NCBI RefSeq assembly: GCF_002741075.1
Contig: NZ_CP016634.1
Location: forward strand, 1,566,501-1,630,500
Direction of reading: 5' to 3'
From: Pseudomonas putida
Lineage (GTDB): Bacteria > Pseudomonadota > Gammaproteobacteria > Pseudomonadales > Pseudomonadaceae
DNA length: 64,000 nt
Shown here piece after piece: positions 43,601 through 51,572 of this stretch. The first letter of the stretch is position 1; each line of letters opens with the position of its first letter. The notes under the pieces were generated by a model. It did not search any database. It had not been told where the DNA came from and was given only the letters and a program-made list of their open reading frames with translations. Both the position numbers and the translations under genes were made by a program.

Positions 43601-45356
43601 TGACCTGAAGCTGACACGAAGCCTGCGCAAACAGATCAACCAAACGATCCTGCGTGAGCTCAAGGAACTGATCGAAAATGGCGTGGAGCACGATCAAGTG
43701 CTCTCGAAGCTTGCCGACATGAGGCTCAGCATCGGGCTCTCGGCCATGGTCGGCGAGGCCGAGGATCTGGAGCGCGCCAGCCGTGTGGTCATCGATCTTC
43801 GCAATGCGACACGTCAGGAACTCATCGAGAACCTGTCGGCGTTCTATGACGAAATGGCCCAGATGATCAACACCGAGGACCTGGACAGCCTGGCCAAGGA
43901 CGTTGTCGTCAAACCGGAGAGCAAAGAGGAGGTTCGTCAGTACGAGAGCTTCAGAAAGCGCCTGGAACAGATCATCGAGTGGGAGACCCAACTGATCGAG
44001 ATGTCCAGGGTTTTCGACCTCCAACTCAGCGACACCCTCAAGGACACCTCGATCGTCTTCAAAGGCAGCAGGGGGGAGCGGGTCAACAAGGACGGCAAAC
44101 TCAGGGAAATCATCGAACGACGCCGGTTGTCCGCGATCGATCTGGAGTTTCAACAGTTGATGGACCTCGCCGAGGCCAGCGTCGATCGACTTGCCGATGT
44201 GGATGAATCCACGTTGACGCAGTATTCCGACTACTTGGCCAACGATGCCCTGAAAAGCGCCGGCAACGCTCACGGTGACCTGCCTGGCAGTGGGGTTTCG
44301 CTGACCGAGCAGATCGAGGTCCTGACGGGGGTCGTGGAGGCCTACCAGGAGGCACGCGTGTTGGCGGACTATCTGGAAAGCTGTGGTGGGCCGGCGGTCA
44401 AGCTGTCGTGGTTGCAGCGTTACGTCAGCAGCCTTGAAAACATCATGAGTTTGGCGGAGCGGGACTTGGCACAGGCGGTCAGGGAGCTGGAACTCGAAGA
44501 GCCACCGGTGCCCAGAACCTCTACCTACGCCGGACGCGGTGGTCGGCGGCATGTGGTCAGGACCAACCGCGGGCGAAGCGTTTTGGGCGAAGAAGTCCAG
44601 GTCGGTGACACCTCGGTGATGCAACAACGGGACTACCGCACCCAGGCGGTCATCAAGACGTTCCACAAGACGGGCGAGCAATGGGTCGAGAGCACTGCCC
44701 AGCCCAGCACCGGGGGCGAGCGTCCTGTGCCTTCGGCCGATCCGCGCATCGTGCGCAAGCAGGCCCAGACACTCATCGATCAGGTCGACTCGGTGGTCAA
44801 ACTAGCCCGCTTGTACGTGAAAACCGATGAGCCCACCGGATTGTCGACGGTGATCGATGGGCATCTGGACAAACTCAAGCAAGCGCAGGCCGGGCTGCCC
44901 CGCCTCACCCCCGAAGATGAACTGCTCGAAGGGCTGACTGAAGGCGCGACCCGTCTCAAATCGGTCAAGCGCGACCTGCTGACGGGCATGTACCTGGCGA
45001 CCTCGCACCCCACGGCCGACAGCTTGCGTTTTCTGTTCGAGCAGCGGGCGATCACGGTGCTGCGGGCCGGACAGCGCAAGGCGCTTGCTGCCAACGACTA
45101 CCTGGATGTCTATGAAATTCGGCGCAGGATTCGCTCGGGCGAGCAGGAGGGTGAGGGGCTCTGGGAGGCCCACTTTCATTACCCAAGCGCCACGACGCCT
45201 GCGCGCCAGTTCAGCCGAGGGCATCTGAAGCTCTGGACGCAACGTAAGCTGGGACGTAAAGCGCAGCTTCAGGCCGCAGCCAGTGGCAGGGACTTTTTGG
45301 CGATCTATCGTGGCGAGCTGCGTCTGGAGCAAATAGAGGGCATCATCCCGTTCTGA
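40656..45356 (+). CDS. Giant toxin-like protein, 'dermonecrotic toxin domain' (DUF6543-like) family
   Basis: The 1566-residue protein has no signal peptide. The first ~400 residues, with 'VDYWREDANAGVSRDRWLQQTVKSVLLENLALQNLD' (about 143-178), resemble the N-terminal domain common to large Pseudomonas toxin-like proteins. A glycine linker (about 409-425) leads to a second domain with 'QPSRVLLYRPLYADAPLMMFSSLDTMMQAIRQKGSLQDSVLQWLA'. Residues ~693-735 form two strongly hydrophobic helices. 'GAHQGLYEIAGRHYLSFAGDVYQAQ' follows (~860), then long charged coiled coils (~915-1115 and 1200-1300), a basic linker rich in R and G (~1290-1310), and a C-terminal domain ending 'RGELRLEQIEGIIPF'. I see no leucine-rich repeats and no recognisable catalytic motif. 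Secretion route and immunity are not evident. Family assignment is from memory; function is unknown. Confidence 0.75.
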   Translation: MPHVLDHKHAVAMQFASRPTLRQVAGQQIMKVMIERYPLIASQRPELTSAEAFKVMIPKPGGFWSVRSFVDYVLQAWLEGERLDFSFVDGLDYRLSLEVPSRFYAIKDPRKTADGDRIKLEDLGDALNELLELFEELFCQAQVDYWREDANAGVSRDRWLQQTVKSVLLENLALQNLDAEQQTCIRDLLAIGAQSAGVCIVEVHMKKGGQAFSRLLPNLLVMAENDARKVFLWCAPSSVIQAFDSLGAFAQALQDELADAYDFDTLTWDRHELAGDVFGQWAAAMLEALLAAARRLQHTQLTNVDEAEQVLAALTDPSQYFIEGYRVATDTHLSLPSEVQNASHEDSFADQCALFDLALAQARSQGVSALADVLSLHAYASQRLREQLLKDHPIDANYFPDDLDLTLTMAHGTPGGAGVGVGDGSVERRSMTLTEFAIGNLSSLQGAQLTGITHREGQLIMDWMTIDYAKSLVQRVDIGAHYPTYVAKCLDDPATREQRVERFAREWRCGLLFSALSAKRDGSLDEEALQCVVDYCRGDVDETLPATMLMPLAFKREPEAKAEDRVGGMYVLFCAQPSRVLLYRPLYADAPLMMFSSLDTMMQAIRQKGSLQDSVLQWLAADARPVYAHGGFHEPHLIRPILDTSLTLAPVKPVKFAPQYWRIDVDAKLYQANRDLLVELADRQSVSNAESRWAILAQGAWLLFDVATLFLRGPVATVAWVIQAINAVSNDVAALSSASAFSRSSAVVDLLLNASMALMHQHLPTQASTVTPRTRQAPAFAQHRLPQPTVQVASIERVQGKVGLPGSLGRLNTQLDFSWRGAHGLNVLPAERRQALLAMRSSVSLGKQPIITTGAHQGLYEIAGRHYLSFAGDVYQAQVSEDGIRIMDPAGGEGPQMTFIEESWRIDHALQLRGGMPKSRVQKLRENNEALVQALRLQDQSLTEKHNNLTTAVEKHRKLLSEKDQRIEHLEAMADRDALTERDLKLTRSLRKQINQTILRELKELIENGVEHDQVLSKLADMRLSIGLSAMVGEAEDLERASRVVIDLRNATRQELIENLSAFYDEMAQMINTEDLDSLAKDVVVKPESKEEVRQYESFRKRLEQIIEWETQLIEMSRVFDLQLSDTLKDTSIVFKGSRGERVNKDGKLREIIERRRLSAIDLEFQQLMDLAEASVDRLADVDESTLTQYSDYLANDALKSAGNAHGDLPGSGVSLTEQIEVLTGVVEAYQEARVLADYLESCGGPAVKLSWLQRYVSSLENIMSLAERDLAQAVRELELEEPPVPRTSTYAGRGGRRHVVRTNRGRSVLGEEVQVGDTSVMQQRDYRTQAVIKTFHKTGEQWVESTAQPSTGGERPVPSADPRIVRKQAQTLIDQVDSVVKLARLYVKTDEPTGLSTVIDGHLDKLKQAQAGLPRLTPEDELLEGLTEGATRLKSVKRDLLTGMYLATSHPTADSLRFLFEQRAITVLRAGQRKALAANDYLDVYEIRRRIRSGEQEGEGLWEAHFHYPSATTPARQFSRGHLKLWTQRKLGRKAQLQAAASGRDFLAIYRGELRLEQIEGIIPF

Positions 45357-45437
45357 TCGAGCGGCCAGCGATCGGGTTTGCGCGGGCTGGCAGGATGACG
45401 GTAGGTTGCTGGAAAAACCTGCTCAGGAACCTTCATC

Positions 45438-46520
45438 TTGGACTCACTGACCCAAGCCGTCCTCGGCGCCGCCCTTCAAGGCGCGGTGCTGGGGCGCATC
45501 CAGGGGCGTCGCGCGCTGTTATACGGCGCGGCTCTGGGCACGTTGCCCGACCTCGACGTGCTGATCCGCTACGCGGACCCGGTATCGCAAATGACCTACC
45601 ATCGGGGCTTTTCCCACTCGATCTTCGTGCTCACCGCCCTGGCGGCGGTGCTGGCCTGGCTGGTGAGCACGATCGCCCGAAGGCGTTGGCCCGACAAAGG
45701 CTACCGCTTGCCGAGGTTGTTCCTGGCGTTCTGGCTGGCCTTGGTGACCCATCCGATACTTGATGCTTTCACCGTCTATGGCACCCAGCTGTTCTGGCCG
45801 CTTAACCTGACCCCACAGAGCTGGGCGGCGGTATTCATCATCGACCCGGTGTACACCTTGCCGTTGCTTGGCGCAGTGCTGTTCGCGGCCTTCAAGGGCC
45901 TGGGCGGCCGGGCGATCCCGGTGTTGGTAGTGGCATTGGCGTTCAGCACCGCCTACCTGGGCTTCGGGCTGGCCGGACGCGTGGCGGCCGAACAGCGTTT
46001 CGCGCAAGCCCTGGACCAGCAAGGCATCGCCGTGACGCAGGTGCGCGCCGTGCCCATCGCCTTCAACAGCCTGGTCTGGCGCGTGCTGGCCAAGACCCCG
46101 GACGGTGAGTATTACGAAGGCATCAGCAGTGCCTTCGACCGCGCACCGCCGGAGATGCAGCGCCAGCCACGCAACCTTGAGGCTGCCCAGGTGTTGCGTG
46201 GCGTGCCGCTGCACGAGCGCCTGCGCTGGTTCACCGACGATTGGCTGCGCTACGACGTGGTGGGCGATGCCTTGGTGGTGACTGACCTGCGCATGGGCAT
46301 TCCCGGCAACTACACCTTCCGTTTCCAGATGGCCAGCCGCGATGGCGCCGGGCGCTGGAGCGTGGTGACGCCGACGCTGTGGTTGGGCAATGGTGTGGGC
46401 TCGATGCTCAACGGTGAGGACCTGGCGTTGATCTGGCGGAGGATCGTCCAGCAGCAGCCTGCGCTGCCGTTGGCGGCCTGGACGCAGAAGTACCTTGGCC
46501 AGAGCGAAGCAGCTCGGTGA
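45438..46520 (+). CDS. Membrane-bound metal-dependent hydrolase, YdjM/DUF457 family
   Basis: The 360-residue protein starts with TTG at 45438 (LDSLTQAVLGAALQGAVLGR, the usual beginning of the family), AGGA lying 9 bases before it. The conserved metal-binding pattern is 'ALGTLPDLDVLIRY' with 'YHRGFSHSIFVL' and 'THPILDAFTVYGTQLFWPLN', i.e. H and D residues on membrane helices. Four or five hydrophobic helices occupy residues 1-190, followed by a soluble C-terminal domain of about 170 residues. Family members are thought to be inner-membrane hydrolases, and E. coli YdjM is LexA-controlled. The substrate is unknown. Confidence 0.82.
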   Translation: MDSLTQAVLGAALQGAVLGRIQGRRALLYGAALGTLPDLDVLIRYADPVSQMTYHRGFSHSIFVLTALAAVLAWLVSTIARRRWPDKGYRLPRLFLAFWLALVTHPILDAFTVYGTQLFWPLNLTPQSWAAVFIIDPVYTLPLLGAVLFAAFKGLGGRAIPVLVVALAFSTAYLGFGLAGRVAAEQRFAQALDQQGIAVTQVRAVPIAFNSLVWRVLAKTPDGEYYEGISSAFDRAPPEMQRQPRNLEAAQVLRGVPLHERLRWFTDDWLRYDVVGDALVVTDLRMGIPGNYTFRFQMASRDGAGRWSVVTPTLWLGNGVGSMLNGEDLALIWRRIVQQQPALPLAAWTQKYLGQSEAAR

Positions 46521-46607
46521 GCCTGCCAATCGCCCGAGGCTGAGTGACTGCAGTGGGGGCGCTGCGCGCCACATCGCAGGGTTCCGCGAAGCAGGTTATG
46601 CGGTGGA

Positions 46608-46664
46608 TGGCACCGGCTTTGCCGGTGTTCGCGAGAGGAGTGCCGAACCGCCGCTCCCACAACG
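46608..46664. repeat. Degenerate REP-type repeat
   Basis: 'ggcaccggctttgccggtgt' followed by 'tcgcgagagg' and 'ccgctcccacaac' is a decayed copy of the arrangement seen upstream of benD (stem plus REP). It separates the DUF457 gene from the MFS remnant. Confidence 0.6.
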
Positions 46665-46749
46665 CCCGTGTCCAATCGAAAGGCATCGCTTAATCTTCCC
46701 ACCGCTGGACTGCGCCGCTCTTAAGCGTTGCGCGGTGCCTGTGGGAGCC

Positions 46750-47309
46750 GTTGGTTGCATCGAAGCGCAGGGTTACCACACCTTCATGACGTTTCGTGTC
46801 GTGCAGGCAGTGGGCTGCGGCTGTTTCGTTTTGAGCCAGGCATTGGTGCAGGACATTTACACGGGGCGTCGGCGTAACGCCATGCGTATTTTTCTCACCA
46901 GCGCCAGCGGCGTGTTCATTTCACTTTCCCCTCTGGCAGGTAGCGCACTTCAGCAATCGTTGGGGTGGGCGGGGAGTTTTCAAGTATTCCTTGGTCTGTC
47001 GTGGATGGCCTGTCGGTGGTGGGCATCTTGTTGCCAATGGCCATCTGTACCATTGGCACGACGATTGTCCGTCCCGCCGCTACGACCTGTGCGCTGGACT
47101 TGTATCCCCAATTCGCCGGCGCAGCTGCTGCGCTCAACAACACTCTGCTGTTCGCCATCTGTGGCGTGGCCAGCGCTCTTGTAGCGATGACAGATGCCGG
47201 TTTGCCGTTCAGTCTGGCTGTGGGATTCATTGCCACTGCGGTTGGCGGCAGTTGGCTAGTTAAACGATCAGTCCAGAAGGAGGCCGTCGAGCATATTCTC
47301 AGGTCGTGA
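46750..47309 (+). pseudogene. Remnant of a Bcr/CflA-type MFS drug transporter
   Basis: Two frames carry fragments of one MFS protein. Up to about 46997 the first frame reads 'FRVVQAVGCGCFVLSQALVQDIYTGRRRNAMRIFLTSASGVFISLSPLAGSALQQSLGWAGSFQVFLGL', which corresponds to helices 3-6 of Bcr/CflA exporters. From about 47000 the third frame reads 'DGLSVVGILLPMAICTIGTTIVRPAATTCALDLYPQFAGAAAALNNTLLFAICGVASALVAMTDAG', which corresponds to helices 9-11, ending at the stop at 47309. The N-terminus is missing, the central third is deleted and the two halves are out of frame. The gene is therefore dead. The region is less GC-rich than its neighbours. Confidence 0.8.
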
Positions 47310-47311
47310 TC

Positions 47312-48844
47312 TCAACCTGGCCACGCATCGATCAGCTCGCGCGCCTCGCGGCTGGTCAACGGGCGTTTCATCCGTTGCGACATCACGGCCATGGCGCGCG
47401 CGTAGCCCTTGGCGATCACGGCCTCGACCTGGTCGTCGATGCACTGCAAGGCGATGAAGTCGCCTTTCTCCGGCTCGCCCACATACTCGATGCGGTTCCA
47501 GTGCTGCCCATGGCCGAGCACCTCATAGGTGCGCCCGTGCTGGTAGGTCCAGAAGAACGGCACGTCGTCGTAACGGCGCTGTTCGCCTAGCATGTTGGCC
47601 GCGGCGATCACGCCGTGCTGCTCGGCCAGGCGCCAGTGCTCGATGCGCACGGGGCGACCGACCAGGGGGAAGGTGGCGATGTCGCCGGCGGCCCATAGCC
47701 CTTCGGCGGCGTGCAGTTCGGCGTCCACGGGCAGGGACTGGTCTTCAGCCAGGTCCAGGCCGTGCACGAAACCTGTGGCCGGTTTGACGCCCACGCCCAG
47801 CAGCACCAGTGCGGTGTCCAGCCGCTCGCCATTGGCCAGCACCACGGCCTGGACGTGGTCGGTGCCTTCGAAGCGCTCGACGTCGGTCGGCCCATGGAAC
47901 ACCACGCCCTTGCGCTCGTGCAGCTCGCGCAGGGTGCGGCCGATGCGTTCGCCGAGCTGCCTGGCCAGTGGGATTTCATGGCGGGTGACCACATGCACCT
48001 GCGCGCCATACTTGCGCAGGGCAGAGGCAGCCTCCAGGCCGATGAACCCGTCACCGACGATGACCACCGGCTGGCCCGGCTCGGCGGCATCGAGCAGGTG
48101 CGCGGCGTCGTCCCGGGAGCGCAACAGACAGACACCGGGCAACTGGGCGCCGGGAAGGTCGGGGCGCTTGGGTTTGCCGCCGGTGGCCACCAGGGCTGCG
48201 TCGTACTCCAGGCGCTTGCCGTCGGCCAGCATGATCTGGCGCTTGGCGACATCCAGCGCCCGCACCTTGGCGTGCCAACGCTCCAGATGCCCCTGGCGCA
48301 GGGCATCAGGCTCCAGCAGGGCGGGGACTTCGTCGGGCGCCATCTGCCCGGCGATGACGAATTTGCTCAAAGACGTGCGGTCGTAGGCGGGGTGCTGTTC
48401 CTGGTCGATCCACACCAGGCGGCCGCCGAAGCCATGGCCGAGCAGGGTGGCCACCGCCGCGCAGCCGGCCGCGCCCGCACCGATCACCGCAAAGCAGCGG
48501 GCATCGCTGTGCCGAGGTGGGTTGACCTTGGGCAGCGGCTGGTCGTCTACCAGGATATCGCCGTTTTTCACCTGCACCGGATAGCGCCGTAGATCGGCCA
48601 GGGCCGGCGGTTCGCAGACCGCGCCTTCGTCCACGGCGAACGCTGCCTTGTGCCAGGGGCAGACCAGCAACCCGCCGCACAGGGCGCCTTCTTCGAGGGG
48701 AGCGCCTTCGTGGGGGCAATGCGCCTGGTAGGCATGCACCAGGTCGCCCTGGCGGATCAGGATCACTTCCTCGCTGCCGGCCTGAACGCGCAAGGGCGTG
48801 CGTTCATCGAGCTGTTCAAGGCGGGCCACGCTGTGCTGGGTCAT
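47312..48844 (-). CDS. Rieske-ferredoxin / FAD-dependent reductase fusion (AIFL-like)
   Basis: The 510-residue protein fuses an N-terminal Rieske [2Fe-2S] domain (ligands Cys43, His45, Cys62, His65 in 'HCPHEGAPL' and 'VCPWHKAAF') with a FAD/NAD(P)H ferredoxin-reductase-type module: 'AVIGAGAAGCAAVATLLGHGFGG', 'ALVATGGKPKRPDLPG', the second nucleotide site 'VVIVGDGFIGLEAASALRKYGAQVHVV' and 'LWAAGDIATFPL'. A reductase C-terminal domain ends the protein. This layout occurs in apoptosis-inducing-factor-like proteins and some bacterial electron-transfer reductases. The partner oxygenase is unknown. GGAG lies upstream of the ATG at 48844. It is divergent from the CdaR gene. Confidence 0.85.
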   Translation of the reverse strand: MTQHSVARLEQLDERTPLRVQAGSEEVILIRQGDLVHAYQAHCPHEGAPLEEGALCGGLLVCPWHKAAFAVDEGAVCEPPALADLRRYPVQVKNGDILVDDQPLPKVNPPRHSDARCFAVIGAGAAGCAAVATLLGHGFGGRLVWIDQEQHPAYDRTSLSKFVIAGQMAPDEVPALLEPDALRQGHLERWHAKVRALDVAKRQIMLADGKRLEYDAALVATGGKPKRPDLPGAQLPGVCLLRSRDDAAHLLDAAEPGQPVVIVGDGFIGLEAASALRKYGAQVHVVTRHEIPLARQLGERIGRTLRELHERKGVVFHGPTDVERFEGTDHVQAVVLANGERLDTALVLLGVGVKPATGFVHGLDLAEDQSLPVDAELHAAEGLWAAGDIATFPLVGRPVRIEHWRLAEQHGVIAAANMLGEQRRYDDVPFFWTYQHGRTYEVLGHGQHWNRIEYVGEPEKGDFIALQCIDDQVEAVIAKGYARAMAVMSQRMKRPLTSREARELIDAWPG

Positions 48845-49019
48845 GAGGCGTCTCCGTAGAACCGTTCAGGTTCATTTGACGCCTTCGCCGAGCAGGGGAT
48901 GCAACAGACCGACGATCGGGGGCGGCAGGTCCGCCGAGCGGCCGACGACGATCATGGCAGGTGATGTCTTTGCCTTGGTCAGGGGCGGGGCTGTATGCCA
49001 TGATCGGGTTCTCTTTTTC

Positions 49020-50183
49020 ATGGTTGTCGCGCTGTCGCCGGTTCCGGCGCTCGCCACGACGAGTCTCGGTGAGCGCGACACCCCAAGGACCCTTGAATGT
49101 CACGACCTGGCGCAGGACATCGTCGACTGGGCGATGGCTATCCTGCCGTGCAACGTCAACGTCATGGACAGCCAGGGTTTGATCCTGGGCAGCGGCGAAC
49201 CTGAGCGCATCAACACCCGCCATGAGGGCGCACAATTGGTGCTGGCCAACGGGCGAATCGTCGAGCTGGATGTGGACGCCGCCAAGTGCCTCAAGGGCGT
49301 GCAGCCGGGGGTGAACCTGCCGCTGATGCTCGATGACCGCTTGATCGGGGTACTGGGGCTCACGGGTGATCCGCAACAGCTGCGTACCTATGGTGAGCTG
49401 GTGCGCATGACCGCCGAAATGCTCCTGGCCCAACGCCATCTGCAGGTGGAGCATCAGTGGCGGCGTCAGCGCTGCGACGATCTGTTGGCCTTGTTGCTCG
49501 GTGGCAGCAGTGATTCCCCCCGTCTGCTCGATGAAGCCCAGCAGTTGGGCCTCAAGCCCCAGTTGGCCCGGGTGCCGTGCCTGTTCGAACTCGAACCCGG
49601 CCCCAGCGCGCAGGCGTTGTCCGGCTGGTTGATGAGCCGTTTTCCCGACAGTTGGTGCATCAGCCCGGCCCGGCATTCGTTGCTGTGGTGTCGGCCGGCA
49701 GGCGTCGCGCTGGATGAACAGCGCCTGGTCGAACGCCTGCAACGCCATGGCTGGCAGGTCGAGCGCCTGGCCATGGGCAACGTGGCGCAAAGCCTTGAGC
49801 AGCTGCGCCGTGGCTATCGGCGGGTGCGTGACCTGCTGGCCTACGGGCGCGAGGTCCTGCCCCAGGAGCGGTTGTTGAGTCTGTCCCGCTATCGTCTGCC
49901 TGCCTTGCTCTGGCGCCATCGCAACGATGACTCGCTGGATGAACTGCTCGAGCCCTTGCAGCGCATCCGCGCCAAGGACGCCAGCGGGCAGTTGCTGGCG
50001 ACCCTGCGCGCCTGGTGCGCCCACGACGGGCAGAGCCAGGCCTGCGCCGATGCGCTGGGGATCCATCGCAACAGCCTGCGGTATCGCCTGGAGCGAATCG
50101 CCGAAGTGAGCGAGGTCGACCCGCTGCGCCTTGAGGGAATGCTCAGCCTGTACCTGGGGTTGCAACTGCTGCCGGCGCAGTGA
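49020..50183 (+). CDS. CdaR-family sugar-diacid/glycerate regulator
   Basis: The N-terminal sugar-diacid recognition domain begins 'HDLAQDIVDWAMAILPCNVNVMDSQGLILGSGEPERINTRHEGAQLVLANGRIVELD' and continues 'GVNLPLMLDDRLIGVLGLTGDPQQLRTYGELVRMTAEMLL'. The C-terminal PucR-type helix-turn-helix is 'SQACADALGIHRNSLRYRLERIAEVSEVDPLRLEGMLSLYLGLQLL'. CdaR activates genes for glucarate, galactarate and glycerate use, and a glycerate kinase follows after 118 bp. The start is doubtful: the conserved domain should begin within about ten residues, but there is no ATG, GTG or TTG in frame between it and ATG 49020, which adds an unusual 28-residue extension with no ribosome-binding site. Confidence 0.8.
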   Translation: MVVALSPVPALATTSLGERDTPRTLECHDLAQDIVDWAMAILPCNVNVMDSQGLILGSGEPERINTRHEGAQLVLANGRIVELDVDAAKCLKGVQPGVNLPLMLDDRLIGVLGLTGDPQQLRTYGELVRMTAEMLLAQRHLQVEHQWRRQRCDDLLALLLGGSSDSPRLLDEAQQLGLKPQLARVPCLFELEPGPSAQALSGWLMSRFPDSWCISPARHSLLWCRPAGVALDEQRLVERLQRHGWQVERLAMGNVAQSLEQLRRGYRRVRDLLAYGREVLPQERLLSLSRYRLPALLWRHRNDDSLDELLEPLQRIRAKDASGQLLATLRAWCAHDGQSQACADALGIHRNSLRYRLERIAEVSEVDPLRLEGMLSLYLGLQLLPAQ

Positions 50184-50301
50184 TTGGCCCCTTCCCAAAA
50201 GGCATTCGCCCAAACAACACCTCAACGCTTTTGTGCATTCGACAGAGGCCTCGCAGCGTCACAACTGGCAGCATGCGGGGTATCTGGACAGGAGAATCCC
50301 C

Positions 50302-51438
50302 ATGAAAGTCGTCATCGCCCCCGATTCGTTCAAGGACAGCCTCGACGCTGCCGGTGTCGCACGCGCCATCGCTGCGGGCCTGGCCGAAGTGTGGCCGGAC
50401 GCCGAGCGGGTCGAATGCCCCATGGCCGATGGTGGCGAGGGGACCATGGACGCGATCCTGGCCGCCAGCCATGGCGAGTTGCGTCGCCAGGTGGTGCGCG
50501 GCCCGTTGGGACAGAGCGTCGAAGCCGGCTGGGGTTGGCTCGCGCACAGTCGCACGGCGATCATCGAAATGGCTCAGGCCAGTGGCCTGCAACTGGTGCC
50601 GACCGACCAGCGCGATGCCTGCCGCAGCAGCACCTGGGGCACCGGCGAGCTGATCGCCGCAGCGTTGGCCGCCGGCGCCACGCGTATCGTCCTGGCCATT
50701 GGCGGCAGCGCCACCAACGATGGCGGCAGCGGCATGCTGAGAGCGTTGGGTCTACGTCTGCTGGATGCCGACGGCCAGGACCTGGAGGAGGGCGGGCTGG
50801 CCTTGGGCCAACTGGCCAGGATCGACGCCAGCGACCTGGACCCGCGCCTGGCGGAGGTTCAGGTGGAGGTGGCGGCCGATGTCGACAACCCCTTATGCGG
50901 CCCCAATGGCGCCTCGGCGATCTTCGGCCCGCAGAAGGGGGCCAGCCCCGCGCAGGTGCAGGCACTGGATCAGGCCCTGGGGTATTTTGCCGATCTGTGC
51001 GCGCAATTGCTGGGTGAGGATGTGCGCGAGTTCCCAGGGTGTGGCGCGGCAGGCGGCATGGGCTTTGCGGCCAAGGCTTTCATGGGGGCGCAGTTCCGCC
51101 CTGGAGTCGAGGTGGTGGCGGAGCTGGCAGGGCTCGATGCACTGGTGCAGGGGGCGGACCTGGTGATCACCGGGGAGGGGCGCTTCGATGCCCAGACCTT
51201 GCGCGGCAAGACGCCGATGGGCGTGGCCCGGGTGGCCAAGCGTCATGGTGTGCCGGTGGTGGTGCTGGCCGGGACCTTGGGGGAGGGTTACCAGCAGTTG
51301 TATGCCCATGGCATCGATGCGGCTTTCGCCCTGGCCAGTGGGCCGATGAGCCTGGAGCAGGCGTGCGCGCAGGCAACCCAGTTGCTCCAGACGCGGGCCA
51401 GCGACATCGCCCGACTGTGGCAGGCGGCACGGGGCTGA
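50302..51438 (+). CDS. Glycerate kinase (type 1, GarK/GlxK-like)
   Basis: The 378-residue enzyme starts with the family hallmark 'MKVVIAPDSFKDSLDAAGVARAIAAGL' and 'CPMADGGEGTMDAIL', then 'IEMAQASGLQLV', 'GTGELIAAALAAGATRIVLAIGGSATNDGGSGMLRALG' and the nucleotide region 'GASAIFGPQKGASPAQV', ending with 'DLVITGEGRFDAQTLRGKTPMGVARVAK'. It phosphorylates D-glycerate (2-phosphoglycerate product in the GarK family), the end of glucarate, galactarate and glyoxylate routes. GGAG lies 8 bases before the ATG at 50302. It is preceded by its likely regulator CdaR. Confidence 0.9.
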   Translation: MKVVIAPDSFKDSLDAAGVARAIAAGLAEVWPDAERVECPMADGGEGTMDAILAASHGELRRQVVRGPLGQSVEAGWGWLAHSRTAIIEMAQASGLQLVPTDQRDACRSSTWGTGELIAAALAAGATRIVLAIGGSATNDGGSGMLRALGLRLLDADGQDLEEGGLALGQLARIDASDLDPRLAEVQVEVAADVDNPLCGPNGASAIFGPQKGASPAQVQALDQALGYFADLCAQLLGEDVREFPGCGAAGGMGFAAKAFMGAQFRPGVEVVAELAGLDALVQGADLVITGEGRFDAQTLRGKTPMGVARVAKRHGVPVVVLAGTLGEGYQQLYAHGIDAAFALASGPMSLEQACAQATQLLQTRASDIARLWQAARG

Positions 51439-51460
51439 ACGCGGCGGCGACGCGGTGCCT

Positions 51461-51506
51461 GGCACCGGCTCTGCCGGTGTTCGCGGGTGAACCCGCTCCC
51501 ACAGGT
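51461..51506. repeat. REP unit with adjacent stem
   Basis: 'ggcaccggctctgccggtgt' followed by 'tcgcgggtgaacccgctccc' and 'acagg' lies between glycerate kinase and the converging GGDEF-EAL gene. Confidence 0.85.
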
Positions 51507-51572
51507 TTCGTGTAAGACTCAAAACCATCACCGCCTCTATAGGCGCTGGCGATAGCCTGTTGGATGACGCCG

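Noticed and set aside
43176..44681. 501-codon minus-strand frame opposite the giant toxin-like gene
   Set aside because: Antisense to the coiled-coil region; its leucine-rich look is the complement of the glutamate/glutamine-rich sense codons.
47312..48844. Ferredoxin reductase of a local dioxygenase operon
   Set aside because: There is no oxygenase gene beside it, and the Rieske domain is fused; the ben cluster already has BenC.
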